Below are positions 25,720 to 35,348 of a DNA stretch of 64,000 nt, piece after piece (positions within the stretch are counted from its first letter, which is position 1; every line of letters begins with the position of its first letter). The notes below the pieces were generated by a model. It was not told the origin of the DNA and did no database searches. It saw only the letters and a list, made by a program, of their open reading frames with translations. A program made the position numbers and the translations under genes. The stretch is from assembly GCA_963744345.1 (NCBI GenBank), contig CAVUTD010000004.1:186001-250000 (forward strand), read 5' to 3'. The DNA is from DASTFP01 sp963744345. Lineage in GTDB: Bacteria; Verrucomicrobiota; Verrucomicrobiia; Chthoniobacterales; Terrimicrobiaceae.

Positions 25720-26172
25720 ATGATTTCAGTTCTCCAACTTCTGGTCGAGCAGCCCAAGCGAAGCTTCGCCGCGGGAGAGACGATCATCATGGAAGGGAGC
25801 CGAACGGGCATGCTCTTCTTCCTGATCGAGGGAGAAGTCGAGGTGTGCAAAGACGACGTAGCGATCGCGACCGCCTCGGAACCGGGCTGCGTCTTTGGTG
25901 AAATGTCCGCGCTGCTCGGCACGAGTCACGGAGCCAGCGTGCGAACAGTAGCGCCCTCAGAATTCTACCTGGTGGAGGAAGGCCGCAGTTTTTTGGAAGC
26001 GCATCCCACGGTGTGCCTGCACGTTTCAGAGATCCTCGCCCGCCGTCTTGATGAACTCAACAAATACCTGGTTGACGTGAAGCAGCAGTTTGACGGCCAC
26101 GACCATCTAAGCATGGTGGACGAGGTGCTCGGCGTGCTCATGCACCGTCAGCGGAGGCCACCCTTACGCTGA
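25720..26172 (+). CDS. cyclic nucleotide-binding domain protein (CRP-like sensor, no HTH)
   Basis: This protein of about 150 residues contains a CNMP-binding beta-roll: LVEQPKRSFAAGETIIMEGS, GMLFFLIEGEVEVCKDDVAI, FGEMSALLGTSHGASVRTVA and EILARRLDELNKYL. The phosphate-binding cassette position reads FGEMSALLGTSHGASV, without the usual R-A-A. There is no DNA-binding domain: the chain ends after a short C-terminal helix. The ATG at 25720 begins MISVLQLLVEQ; the GTG at 25687 is possible, and neither has a good ribosome site. Domain proteins of this kind often act as sensor or partner modules; its role is unknown. Confidence 0.75.
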   Translation: MISVLQLLVEQPKRSFAAGETIIMEGSRTGMLFFLIEGEVEVCKDDVAIATASEPGCVFGEMSALLGTSHGASVRTVAPSEFYLVEEGRSFLEAHPTVCLHVSEILARRLDELNKYLVDVKQQFDGHDHLSMVDEVLGVLMHRQRRPPLR

Positions 26173-26187
26173 TTTCGCCCGCGGCTC

Positions 26188-26907
26188 CTACCGCAAACTC
26201 CCCAGGCAGTCTCCTTCCAGGGAAAACCAATGCGCCGTCATCGCGTCCAAATCGAAAATTATCGAGGTGGGTTGCGGACCTATCTGCCGTCCGGGATTGA
26301 AGATCCAGGTTTTTCCAATTCGATCAATCCAAGATCCCTCCGCATAAAAAGGTGCGTTGTGAATGTGGCCGGAGAGCACGAGGTCTGGTCCAAAACGGTG
26401 AATCCACTCCACGAGATATTTGTCTCCCTCGAACTTCGTTCCCGTCCAACTGACTGACGAAGGGCTTGGCGGGGCGTGATGGATCCATATCCATTTGCCT
26501 GCCACACGCGGAGCGGCGTGCTTGAGCAGGTTCTCGAGCTCCGCTCGCGAAACGGGTCCATCCCACCAGGGACATAAGGTCACAGTGGCCTCAGGAAGTG
26601 ACACCTCATCCCCATCGACAAACAAACCATCACCGCGCGCTTTCAGGAGCCATCTTGCGAACCACTCGCCCGCGCCGTTCCGGGCGTCCGCGTCGTGATT
26701 TCCGGAGACGACGAGAAGACGGGTTTGGCGTCGCAGGCGCTTGAGGTATTTCTCGACAACGACGATTTGCACGTCTGGATCTAACGCTCCGCCCACGTCG
26801 AGCAAATCGCCTCCGATGGCGGCCACATCATAGCTCCTGGCATTGGCGAGGAGCCAATCGAACTGCCTCAAACTGTAGTGAAGGTCCGCCACGTAAAGGA
26901 TTTTCAT
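26188..26907 (-). CDS. calcineurin-like metallophosphoesterase
   Basis: This 239-residue protein carries all metal-site motifs of the family: YVADLHYS (DxH), GGDLLDVGG (GDxxD), VSGNHDADA (GNHD), WIHHAPPSP (His) and LSGHIHNAPF (GHxH). It hydrolyses phosphoesters with two bound metal ions; the substrate is not predictable. The ATG at 26907 has no strong ribosome site. It converges with the CNMP-binding gene at 26172 with 15 bases between. Confidence 0.88.
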   Translation of the reverse strand: MKILYVADLHYSLRQFDWLLANARSYDVAAIGGDLLDVGGALDPDVQIVVVEKYLKRLRRQTRLLVVSGNHDADARNGAGEWFARWLLKARGDGLFVDGDEVSLPEATVTLCPWWDGPVSRAELENLLKHAAPRVAGKWIWIHHAPPSPSSVSWTGTKFEGDKYLVEWIHRFGPDLVLSGHIHNAPFYAEGSWIDRIGKTWIFNPGRQIGPQPTSIIFDLDAMTAHWFSLEGDCLGSLR

Positions 26908-27506
26908 TCTCTTGCTCTAAAGCACCGGTGCGGTCGGTTGATCGGGCGGACAAAATCTTGCGTCGCACAGGTCAGGCCGATCGTCGCGAAGCTTGCGCTC
27001 AGCGCGCAAAACTTTCACTTATGATGAAACGAAAGGGTAGGCGTCCATCGAGGTGCGGCGCAACATGGCCGCGCACTCGCTCCGGTTTCCTTACTGGAAA
27101 AACCCCTCGGCCTCGTCGAAATCATCAAGTCCTAGCTTCTCATTTTCTTTCGGGCGTGCTGACGGTCTGCGCAGCTCTTGAATTGAATATTATCTCGGGT
27201 AGGATGCCCGGAGACGTCCAAAGCATTTGCCGTTGACCCGTGACCAGGATTGGCTAGCCCGCCGCTACTCGCAGATATTCTTGATTCCCTTAATGTCGCG
27301 CTCAATCGATTATCTCTCTACCGGCGGCCACGAGAGCGCAACCAGTTTAAGGACCATCGAAGGAGCGAACTGCGGCTCGGAACTTCAAGGCGCGTTCCTT
27401 AGACCGGGCGTCCCGTCGCCTCCCACTGGGAACAAAAACGGCAAAGCGATCGCCGGCATCGTGCGCCGCCTGCTCGAAGCGCGCGCGGAGAACTCCTCTC
27501 AATCAT
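26908..27506. other. gene-free stretch before yraN
   Basis: About 600 bases. The two plus-strand frames (26928-27236 and 27227-27520) and the minus-strand frames show no known domain. A minus-strand reading near 27105-27160 (ENEKLGLDDFDEAEGFFQ, stop) resembles a protein C-terminus but cannot be extended. The RNase HII gene that often sits before yraN was not found. Confidence 0.4.
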
Positions 27507-27962
27507 ATGCGACTGGATAGCAAGCTATCGATGGCCAGGCAGATTGCGACAAGGCTTCGAGCAGCGTTGTTCCGACCGCCGAAAGCTCCTCACCTCGAGA
27601 TGGGACGCGCCGGCGAAGAGCTCGCAGCCAAATACCTCCGAAAAAATGGACACAAGATCCTTTATCGGAACTTCCGCGCATCTCATGGAGGAGAGGTCGA
27701 CATCGTTTGCCGAGACAGGCAGCACAACGAACTTGTCTTCGTCGAGGTCAAGACCCGATCCTCAGAAGAGTTCGGCCGTCCCTTTGACGCCGTCGACCAG
27801 GAGAAACGGCGCTTGATTCTGCGCGGAGCGATGACCTGGCTCAAGATGCTCGACATGCCTGACATCGTTTTTCGCTTCGACGTTATCGAAGTGCTAATGC
27901 CTAAGGAAGTCATCCGGCACATCGCCAATGCATTTCAGCTGCCGGAAAACTATTCCTATTGA
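27507..27962 (+). CDS. yraN: YraN/UPF0102 family endonuclease-like protein
   Basis: This protein of 151 residues has the UPF0102 pattern GRAGEELAAKYLRKNGHKIL, YRNFRASHGGEVDIVCRD and ELVFVEVKTRSSEEFGRP; E-V-D-I and V-E-V-K-T-R form a PD-(D/E)XK-like catalytic core. The family is widespread, linked with Holliday-junction or DNA processing, but its function is not settled. Its 3' end overlaps the extended upstream reading of trpS but not the preferred trpS start. Confidence 0.9.
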   Translation: MRLDSKLSMARQIATRLRAALFRPPKAPHLEMGRAGEELAAKYLRKNGHKILYRNFRASHGGEVDIVCRDRQHNELVFVEVKTRSSEEFGRPFDAVDQEKRRLILRGAMTWLKMLDMPDIVFRFDVIEVLMPKEVIRHIANAFQLPENYSY

Positions 27963-28029
27963 TCCCAACGGCGGACTTATCGCAAAACCGCTTTCCAATA
28001 GGCCTCTTTCGCCAGTCCCTCAAATTCTC

Positions 28030-28989
28030 ATGCGCATCCTCTCAGGTATCCAGCCCTCGGGCACTCTGCATCTCGGCAATTACTTCGGCATGATGAAGCC
28101 GTCCATCGAACTGCAGGACCACGGCGAAGCCTTCTATTTCATTGCCGATCTGCATGCTTTAACCACCGTGCACGACGCGGAGGACCTGAGGGAAAACATT
28201 CGCAATGTCGCCCTGGACTTCCTTGCGTGCGGTCTCGATCCGTTGAGAGCGTGCTTTTTTCGCCAATCGCACGTGCCGGCGGTCACAGAGCTTGCCTGGA
28301 TCTTGAGCACAATGACCCCCATGGGTTTGCTGGAGAGATCACACTCCTACAAGGACAAGCTCAGCCGAGGGATTGCTCCTTCGCATGGACTCTTTGCCTA
28401 TCCTGTGCTCATGGCAGCCGATATTTTGGCCTACGACAGCGATGTTGTTCCCGTGGGCAGCGACCAAAAGCAACACATTGAGATTACGCGCGACATCGTC
28501 ATCAAGTTCAATGAGGCTTACGGCCCGACCTTAAAGCTGCCCGAGCCCAGTATTCGCGAGGAAACTGCCATTGTGCCGGGACTTGACGGGGAGAAGATGA
28601 GCAAAAGCTATGGCAATACCATTGGCATCTTCGAAGAAGAAGGGACGATGCGGAAGAAAATCATGAGCTTGAAGACCGACTCAACCTCCGTTCACGCTCC
28701 CAAGCCGGCCCAAAATTCGACGATCCTCGCCTTGTACAAGCTGGTGGCAAGTCCCGCGGATTACACACAAATGGAAAAGGAGTTTCGCGTGGGTGGAGTC
28801 GGCTATGGAGATTTCAAGAAGCGCCTTTTCGCTGCCCTGTGGGAGTATTTCGAGCCCATGCGGCGACGAAAGCGGGAGATCTTGGCGGATCCGGGCTACG
28901 TCGAGGCGGTGCTGCGTGACGGCCGGGAAAGAGCGAATCAAGTTGCTGAGAATGTCATGTCTCGCGTGCGCTCTGCAACGGGTCTTTAG
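28030..28989 (+). CDS. trpS: tryptophanyl-tRNA synthetase
   Basis: This protein of 319 residues is a class I synthetase charging tRNA-Trp. It has MRILSGIQPSGTLHLGNYFG (HIGH-like HLGN), a tryptophan pocket around FYFIADLHAL, PVGSDQKQHIEITRDI and the KMSKS loop GEKMSKSYGN. The start at 28030 is chosen because MRILSGIQPSG is the conserved N-terminus; the open frame reaches back to 27928 inside yraN. The length fits bacterial TrpS, and no lesion is visible. Confidence 0.97.
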   Translation: MRILSGIQPSGTLHLGNYFGMMKPSIELQDHGEAFYFIADLHALTTVHDAEDLRENIRNVALDFLACGLDPLRACFFRQSHVPAVTELAWILSTMTPMGLLERSHSYKDKLSRGIAPSHGLFAYPVLMAADILAYDSDVVPVGSDQKQHIEITRDIVIKFNEAYGPTLKLPEPSIREETAIVPGLDGEKMSKSYGNTIGIFEEEGTMRKKIMSLKTDSTSVHAPKPAQNSTILALYKLVASPADYTQMEKEFRVGGVGYGDFKKRLFAALWEYFEPMRRRKREILADPGYVEAVLRDGRERANQVAENVMSRVRSATGL

Positions 28990-29167
28990 AGCGCTTCTGA
29001 GAGAAGGTTTTCGAGATGTTTGCCGCGCGGAAGCGTGCGGCGAGCAGACGCGTCCTCGCGTATGATGTTCGGCGCTTCACCGAGGGGAGTTTTCCGGCGG
29101 TGACGCCGGAAATTTGCGGCGCGCGTGCGCTCCCCTGACCTACCCGTCGCGCAGGGAGCATGGAAGT

Positions 29168-30055
29168 TCACTCCGATTGGCTTCTCGGCTGCGCCCGATC
29201 CTTATAGAACAAAACTCCGTGACGCCGCAGATTAGCAACGAGAGTCTTGAGATTTTCTGCCGTCTCTCGATCCGAAAGCAAGACGCCCAAGGGGCCTCTT
29301 CCCGTTTTGGCTTGTTGAACTATAGAGCGAACATCTGAGCGAACATCTCCGACCGCCTTTTTTATCTCATCGGCCGCACTCTTGGCCGAAGCAAACGTCT
29401 GTTGCCCTGTGTCAATGGCGCCCTCGGCCTTCTTCACCACCCCGTCAAACTTCTTGGAAGCTTCGGCGAGCGATGAGCTTGAATCCTTCAAATTTGAAAG
29501 GGTGGTATGCAGGTTGGTGATGGTTGTTTCCTTGAACACCTCCGTGTTCAGCTTCTGCGCAACCTTGTTGATATTACCCACAGCTTCCTGAATGTTCGAC
29601 AAGAGCGCCTCGGCCTGCTCGGTCATCTCGTTGATTCCAGACTCGCTCTCTCCCTTCACGACAGCGCCCGGTTGGAGCGGCGGTGACGACTTGGCGTCTT
29701 TGTCGAGAGCGATTTGCACAAAGCGATCTCCCAGCAGGCCGGAACTTCCGATGGTAAATCGAGATGCGCTGGGAATCTGGAGTTCTTTGTAAATCTTTAG
29801 GTTTACGTAAACGCCATCCAAGTCTGGGAGAATTACGGGATCGCTCTCGACCGAACCGACCCGTGCACCGGCGAGAAGAACGCTTGCTCCCTTATAAATG
29901 CCGCTCGCATTAGGGTACTCGACGCGGATCTGGTAATAGTCGCGAATGCTTTCCCCAAAACGCCCGAAGTACACGACCATCAATGCGATGGCCAGCAGGC
30001 CAATGCCCATGAAGATCCCGACCCGCAATTGCGTTGTATATTCCTGCACCGTCAT
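29168..30055 (-). CDS. mlaD: MlaD-family (MCE domain) lipid-transport protein
   Basis: This 295-residue protein has one N-terminal membrane anchor (VGIFMGIGLLAIALMVVYF), an MCE domain (YYQIRVEYPNASGIYKGASV, LLAGARVGSVESDPVI, SGLLGDRFVQIALD) and a long C-terminal helical, Ala/Lys/Thr-rich region. It is the substrate-binding, periplasm-facing part of the Mla phospholipid transporter, forming a ring on the MlaE/MlaF complex. It is the last gene of the minus-strand unit mlaE-mlaF-mlaD, 6 bases after mlaF. No mlaC or mlaB is adjacent. Confidence 0.9.
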   Translation of the reverse strand: MTVQEYTTQLRVGIFMGIGLLAIALMVVYFGRFGESIRDYYQIRVEYPNASGIYKGASVLLAGARVGSVESDPVILPDLDGVYVNLKIYKELQIPSASRFTIGSSGLLGDRFVQIALDKDAKSSPPLQPGAVVKGESESGINEMTEQAEALLSNIQEAVGNINKVAQKLNTEVFKETTITNLHTTLSNLKDSSSSLAEASKKFDGVVKKAEGAIDTGQQTFASAKSAADEIKKAVGDVRSDVRSIVQQAKTGRGPLGVLLSDRETAENLKTLVANLRRHGVLFYKDRAQPRSQSE

Positions 30056-30061
30056 AAGACT

Positions 30062-30817
30062 TTAATCCTCGCTATCCTCAGAACGTCCGTCCACAAAATC
30101 CCGAACGGTGGCGTCCTGGGTGTCGCGCAGCTCGTCAAGAGTTCCGTAGAAGTGGCGGCGACCCTCATTCAGCAACGCCACGCGATCGGCAACCCGATAA
30201 CAACTCGTCATATCGTGCGTGACAACGATCGATGTCACCGAGAGTTGTTTCTGTAAGGTCCGGATGAGTCGATTGATACTGTCGGCTACGATTGGATCGA
30301 GACCGGCGGTGGGTTCATCATAAAGGATGACCTGGGGCGGGGAAATGATGGCGCGGGCCAGCGCGACGCGCTTGCGCATGCCACCGCTCAAGTTCACCGG
30401 CATTTTCTTGTCGTGACCACTCATGTTCACCAACGCGAGCGCTTCCTCTACCTGCCGACGAATGGACTTTTCGCGCTTTTCTCCCTGCTCACGCAGCGGG
30501 AAGGCCACGTTGTCGTAAACATTCATCGAGTCGAAAAGCGCTCCGTCTTGAAAGAGCATGCCAATCTTCCGGCGAATGGGCACCAGTTCCCGCTCATTCA
30601 GCCGCGCCACGTTCTTTCCTTCGAAGAGAATCTCCCCCGAGACGGGTTTCATCAGCCCGATGAGGTGCCGCAGAAAGACACTCTTGCCACCGCCGCTCTT
30701 GCCCAGCAGGACCAAGGTCTCGCCCTCAAAAACATCCAGGGAGAACCCACGAAGGATCTCCTGGGGTCCGATCTTTTGCACGAGATCGCGCACTGAGATC
30801 AACGCGTCGGCGGCCAC
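30062..30817 (-). CDS. mlaF: Mla ABC transporter ATPase MlaF
   Basis: This 251-residue protein has Walker A LGKSGGGKSVFLRHLI, signature NLSGGMRKRVALARAI, Walker B VILYDEPTAGLDPI and H-loop VVTHDMTS. The GTG at 30817 is chosen: it overlaps the mlaE stop (TAGTG) and begins the conserved ISVRDLVQKIG; the longer frame from 31132 is mlaE in a wrong frame. It powers lipid movement between inner and outer membrane together with MlaE and MlaD. Confidence 0.92.
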   Translation of the reverse strand: MAADALISVRDLVQKIGPQEILRGFSLDVFEGETLVLLGKSGGGKSVFLRHLIGLMKPVSGEILFEGKNVARLNERELVPIRRKIGMLFQDGALFDSMNVYDNVAFPLREQGEKREKSIRRQVEEALALVNMSGHDKKMPVNLSGGMRKRVALARAIISPPQVILYDEPTAGLDPIVADSINRLIRTLQKQLSVTSIVVTHDMTSCYRVADRVALLNEGRRHFYGTLDELRDTQDATVRDFVDGRSEDSED

Positions 30818-31608
30818 TATCGCTGCCCTGCGGGGAAAAGAATGTTGAGGAACATCGTCAGAAAGAAGTTTGCAATCAGAATTGCCAGTGAACAGATCAC
30901 CACCGTCTCGGTGGTGGCACGACCTACTCCCACGGCCCCTTCTTTGGCATGAAGACCCTCTCGACAACTGATAAAGACGATAATGTTTGCAAAGACAAAG
31001 CCCTTGATCAGCGACATGGCAATATCGCTGCCTTCCGTGAATTTCTGCATGTTGATGACAAAGTAAACGGCTTCGATATTGAGCACGTAAACCGCCACCC
31101 AGTATGAGGCGAGGACACCGCAGCCCACACATTCCACGACGAGCAGCGGCATCGAGACGAGCATGGCCAGCGCGCGTGGCACGACCAGATAATCGACCGG
31201 ATGCACGGCCAAGGCTCGCAACGCGTCGATCTGCTGGGTCACTTTCATGGTGCCAATCTCCGCGCTCATGGCAGCGCCCACCCGTCCTGCGACCATGAGT
31301 CCGGTGAGAACCGGCCCCAGCTCGCGGAACATCGACAGGGTTACTACCGGGCCCACCGCGGTTTCCATGCTCAAGCTCGCAAACTGAAAATAAGCCTGCG
31401 CCGTAAAGACGGCCCCGGTGAATGCCCCGGTGACGATCACCACCAGTTGCGACCCATAGCCAATTTCTGCAATTTGGAAGAGAGTTAACTTAAGACGAAT
31501 GCGCCCGGCAAAGATCGAGCAAAACGTCTCCCAGGCAAGAAGAGCGACCTGGCCGAGATAAGTGAAAAAACCGGAAAGCCCGCTTCCGAAGAGATTGAGC
31601 AGGGCCAT
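30817..31608 (-). CDS. mlaE: Mla ABC transporter permease MlaE
   Basis: This 263-residue inner-membrane protein of the MlaE family shows the pattern FTGAVFTAQAYFQFASLSME, GPVLTGLMVAGRVGAAMSAE, GTMKVTQQIDALRALAVHPV and DYLVVPRALAMLVSMPLLVV, with about five to six membrane segments. It is first in the unit; mlaF overlaps its stop. Intact. Confidence 0.93.
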   Translation of the reverse strand: MALLNLFGSGLSGFFTYLGQVALLAWETFCSIFAGRIRLKLTLFQIAEIGYGSQLVVIVTGAFTGAVFTAQAYFQFASLSMETAVGPVVTLSMFRELGPVLTGLMVAGRVGAAMSAEIGTMKVTQQIDALRALAVHPVDYLVVPRALAMLVSMPLLVVECVGCGVLASYWVAVYVLNIEAVYFVINMQKFTEGSDIAMSLIKGFVFANIIVFISCREGLHAKEGAVGVGRATTETVVICSLAILIANFFLTMFLNILFPAGQR

Positions 31609-31645
31609 TCAGCGTAGCTCGCCAGACAAAGCGAGCGCTCCAACA

Positions 31646-31943
31646 CTACGCCGCGGCATTTTCGATCCGTTGCGTGCTTTTCTTTGAGCTGATCTCTGGT
31701 GGTAACTGACCCACAAATTTGGCTTCCAAACCCGTTTTGATAAAAAGGGATTTTAACGCAGATAGAGTGGGCACCTGTCCCGCGAACTCCATGTAGATGA
31801 TGTCATGATTAGTGTCTACCTTGTAACGCAGGCCGGAGATGACATCCAGCTCCAGCGTTAGAGCCATCATCTTCTCTGGGTTGCGCACGCCCGCGGCATA
31901 CACCTCGAGTTCGATCATGCGATCATGCTTCGTCCGAGTCATT
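31646..31943 (-). CDS. conserved hypothetical protein
   Basis: This frame of about 98 residues has MIELEVYAAGVRNPEKMMAL, LELDVISGLRYKVDTNHDII, YMEFAGQVPTLSALKSLFIK and a Lys/Glu tail. No domain recognised; the composition is that of a real small alpha/beta protein. The start could be 31943 or 31919 (MIELEV); neither has a clear ribosome site. It lies between mlaE (same strand) and carB (divergent). Confidence 0.5.
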
Positions 31944-32059
31944 CCAAAATCAAGGCAAATTAGGTCGGCCGAGACGGGCCAGACGGCCTTCCGGCAGGGT
32001 TTTGGCGGTTTGCCTTTGCGAGGTTGACGGATATCCGATACATGATTCGCCCGCCTTTC

Positions 32060-35000
32060 ATGCCCAAAGACACTTCGCTTCAAAAAATTCTCCTGATTGG
32101 GTCAGGTCCGATCGTCATTGGTCAAGGCTGCGAATTTGACTACTCTGGAGTCCAGGCCTGCAAGGCGCTCGCCGAGGAGGGTTACGAAATCATTCTCGTC
32201 AATTCGAACCCGGCCACCATCATGACAGACCCGGAGTTCGCTCACCGCACTTACATCGAACCTATCACGCCGGAGGCGGTCGAAAAGATCCTGGTCCGCG
32301 AAAAGCCTGATGCTGTGCTCCCTACCCTCGGGGGACAGACAGCATTGAACGTGGCCATGGCCCTTGTGAAAGGCGATGTGCTCAAGCGCTGCGGGGCCCG
32401 GCTCATTGGAGCAACCGCCGATGCCATTCAACGTGGCGAGGACCGCGAGCTCTTCAAACATATCATGCTCGAGATCGGCCTTGATTGCGCCCGCTCGGAT
32501 GTGGCGCGAGCTCTGCAGGAGGCGCGCGATGTTGCCGAGACCATTGGCGGCTTCCCCCTGATCATTCGGCCGGCTTTCACGCTGGGCGGAGCAGGAGGTG
32601 GTATTGCCTACAATCGCGAGGAATTTGAGGAAATCGTCCGGCGCGGTCTCGACCTCTCGCCGGTGGGCGAGGTGCTTGTCGAGGAGTCCCTCCTTGGTTG
32701 GAAAGAGTTCGAAATGGAAGTCATGCGAGATCGCGCCGACAACTGCGTGGTCATTTGTTCGATTGAAAATGTCGATCCGATGGGCGTTCACACCGGCGAT
32801 TCCATCACCGTCGCTCCGGTGCAAACCCTTACCGATAAAGAATACCAGGCCATGCGCGACGCGAGCTTTGCTGTCATTCGCGCGATTGGAGTGGAAACGG
32901 GCGGTTCGAACATTCAATTTGCGGTGCACCCGCAAACCGGCCGGATGGTCGTCATCGAGATGAACCCGCGTGTCTCTCGGAGTTCAGCGTTGGCATCCAA
33001 AGCTACTGGCTTCCCGATCGCCAAGATCGCGGCCAAACTCGCCGTCGGTTACACCCTGGATGAGCTGAAAAACGACATCACCCAAGAAACACCCGCCTGC
33101 TTCGAACCATCAATAGACTACTGCGTTGTTAAGGTGCCACGCTTCACTTTCGAGAAGTTTCCCCAAGCGGACCCAACGCTGACGACACAGATGAAAAGTG
33201 TCGGCGAAGCCATGGCGATCGGCCGTACCTTCAAGGAAGCCCTCCAAAAAGCTCTCCGCTCCCTTGAGACTGGACGCTTCGGGCTCGGCGTCAACGGAAA
33301 GGATGTGGCACCGGTTCTCGCGAATGGATCGCCCGACCTCCCCCTGATCGAACAAAAGCTCCGCATTCCGGGCCATGAACGAATCTTTTTCATTCGCTAT
33401 GCGCTGCAGGCTGGCATGACCGTCCAACAAATCCACGAGCTTTCGGCGATCGACTCGTGGTTCCTGGAGAACATTGGTCAAATCGTTAATGAGGAAGCGC
33501 GCATTTCCCGGGAGGGACTTCGCGACCTGCGCAAGGCGAAAAAGATGGGATTTTCGGACAAGCAGATCGCCCACCTTACCCAAAGCACCGAATCTCAGGT
33601 CCGCTCGGCCAGAAAGGCGGTCGGTCTTCTACCGACCTACAGGCTTGTGGATACGTGCGCCGCAGAGTTTGAAGCCTACACCCCATACTATTACTCGACA
33701 TACGGAGACGAAGACGAAACTCGCTCCAGCTCGAAAAGAAAGGCGGTGATTCTTGGCGGAGGACCTAACCGGATCGGACAAGGAATAGAATTCGACTACT
33801 GCTGCGTCCACGCAGCCTTTGCTTTGAAGGAGCTCGGTTGGGAAACCATCATGGTCAACTCGAATCCTGAAACCGTTTCCACCGATTACGACACGAGCGA
33901 CAAACTTTATTTCGAGCCGCTGACGCTGGAAGATGTTTTGAACATTTATGAGCGTGAGAACGCTGATGCCATTATTGTCCAATTTGGCGGCCAGACCCCT
34001 CTCAATCTCGCCGCGCCCCTCGCCGCCAATGGTTGCCGAATTATAGGGACCCAACCGGCCAGCATCGAAATGGCTGAGGACCGCAAGCATTTTGCGGCCA
34101 TGCTTGATAAGCTCGGTCTGAGGCAAACCCAGGGAGGCACGGCCAGCAACGAGCACGAAGCGGTCGCGGTCGCTCGCGAGATCGGCTACCCCGTGCTGGT
34201 GCGACCTTCCTTTGTGCTTGGCGGACGCGCGATGGAAATCGTCCACGAGGAAAGAGATCTCCGGCGCTACGTTCGCACTGCCATGGAGGCTAGTCCGGAC
34301 CGACCTGTCCTGGTGGATCGCTTCTTGGAGGATGCCACCGAAGTGGATGTCGACTGCGTCGCCGACCGTGAAACGTGTGTGATCGGCGGCGTCATGGAAC
34401 ATATTGAGCAGGCGGGCATCCACTCGGGCGACAGCGCCTGCGTCATCCCGAGCTTTTCCCTTTCAACCACCGCCCGGGAAACCATCAAGCGTGCCACCAA
34501 GGCGATGGCTCGCGAACTTGAGGTGCGCGGCCTGATGAATGTGCAGTTCGCCGTGAAGGGAGAAGAAGTGTATGTGCTCGAGGTCAATCCCCGCGCTTCG
34601 CGCACGGTGCCTTTTGTCAGCAAAGCAATCGGGCGACCGCTTGCGAAGATCGCCGCTAAAATCATGGCCGGTCAGACGCTCAAAGAATTGTGTTTTGAGC
34701 AGGAAGTTCTCCCCGACCATTATTCGGTAAAAGAAGCCGTCTTTCCCTTCATAAAATTTCCAGGCATCGACGTCACGCTGGGGCCTGAGATGCGTTCGAC
34801 GGGCGAGGTGATGGGCATCGATGCAAATCTTGGCATTGTGTACGGCAAGGCACAGATGTCGGCTCAACCCGCACTTCCAACTCAAGGGAACGTTTTTATT
34901 AGCGTTAAAGATTCCGATAAGCACTCGGTAGTCCCTATCGCTATGGAATTCGCTGATCTTGGCTTTACCCTCTACGCGACGGGCGGAACCGCCAGAGTGT

Positions 35001-35329
35001 TGTCGAACGCCGGCATCCCGGTCAAAATCCTCTACAAACTACAAGAGGGCCGACCGAACGTGCTCGATCTTATCAAAAACGGCGAGATGCACTTCATCGT
35101 CAACACCCCCAGCGGCCAACAGCCCCGTAAGGACGAGGTGATCATCCGAAGCGCTGCGGTGGCGGCACGGGTGGCGATTATGACGACGCTCCGCGGCGCA
35201 CAGGCAAGCTGTGCGGCCATTCGCGCGCTCAAGAACTCCGGATATCAAGTCAAGAGCCTGCAGGAATACCACCAGAAGATTTCAAGTGCGCGAGATGCAT
35301 CGACTCCGCGAGCATCGACACCGCGGTAA
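32060..35329 (+). CDS. carB: carbamoyl-phosphate synthase large subunit
   Basis: This protein of 1089 residues makes carbamoyl phosphate for pyrimidine and arginine synthesis. It has two homologous ATP-grasp halves: KILLIGSGPIVIGQGCEFDY opens the first and ILGGGPNRIGQGIEFDYCCV (about 33750) the second; each repeats VNSNPATIMTD or VNSNPETVSTD and VRPAFTLGGAGGG or VRPSFVLGGRAM. The C-terminal MGS-like allosteric domain (FALYATGGTARVL type, about 34900-35250) is present. The start at 32060 (MPKDTSLQKILLIG) is the conserved one. The small subunit gene carA is not in the window. Confidence 0.97.
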   Translation: MPKDTSLQKILLIGSGPIVIGQGCEFDYSGVQACKALAEEGYEIILVNSNPATIMTDPEFAHRTYIEPITPEAVEKILVREKPDAVLPTLGGQTALNVAMALVKGDVLKRCGARLIGATADAIQRGEDRELFKHIMLEIGLDCARSDVARALQEARDVAETIGGFPLIIRPAFTLGGAGGGIAYNREEFEEIVRRGLDLSPVGEVLVEESLLGWKEFEMEVMRDRADNCVVICSIENVDPMGVHTGDSITVAPVQTLTDKEYQAMRDASFAVIRAIGVETGGSNIQFAVHPQTGRMVVIEMNPRVSRSSALASKATGFPIAKIAAKLAVGYTLDELKNDITQETPACFEPSIDYCVVKVPRFTFEKFPQADPTLTTQMKSVGEAMAIGRTFKEALQKALRSLETGRFGLGVNGKDVAPVLANGSPDLPLIEQKLRIPGHERIFFIRYALQAGMTVQQIHELSAIDSWFLENIGQIVNEEARISREGLRDLRKAKKMGFSDKQIAHLTQSTESQVRSARKAVGLLPTYRLVDTCAAEFEAYTPYYYSTYGDEDETRSSSKRKAVILGGGPNRIGQGIEFDYCCVHAAFALKELGWETIMVNSNPETVSTDYDTSDKLYFEPLTLEDVLNIYERENADAIIVQFGGQTPLNLAAPLAANGCRIIGTQPASIEMAEDRKHFAAMLDKLGLRQTQGGTASNEHEAVAVAREIGYPVLVRPSFVLGGRAMEIVHEERDLRRYVRTAMEASPDRPVLVDRFLEDATEVDVDCVADRETCVIGGVMEHIEQAGIHSGDSACVIPSFSLSTTARETIKRATKAMARELEVRGLMNVQFAVKGEEVYVLEVNPRASRTVPFVSKAIGRPLAKIAAKIMAGQTLKELCFEQEVLPDHYSVKEAVFPFIKFPGIDVTLGPEMRSTGEVMGIDANLGIVYGKAQMSAQPALPTQGNVFISVKDSDKHSVVPIAMEFADLGFTLYATGGTARVLSNAGIPVKILYKLQEGRPNVLDLIKNGEMHFIVNTPSGQQPRKDEVIIRSAAVAARVAIMTTLRGAQASCAAIRALKNSGYQVKSLQEYHQKISSARDASTPRASTPR

Positions 35330-35348
35330 GCGGCGGCCAGTGCGACCC

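Noticed and set aside
30818..31132. N-terminal extension of MlaF by 105 residues
   Set aside because: It is the mlaE gene read in a wrong frame; the GTG at 30817 overlapping the mlaE stop is the natural start.
32102..32935. 277-residue minus-strand frame inside carB
   Set aside because: Shadow of the carB coding sequence; carB motifs are unequivocal.
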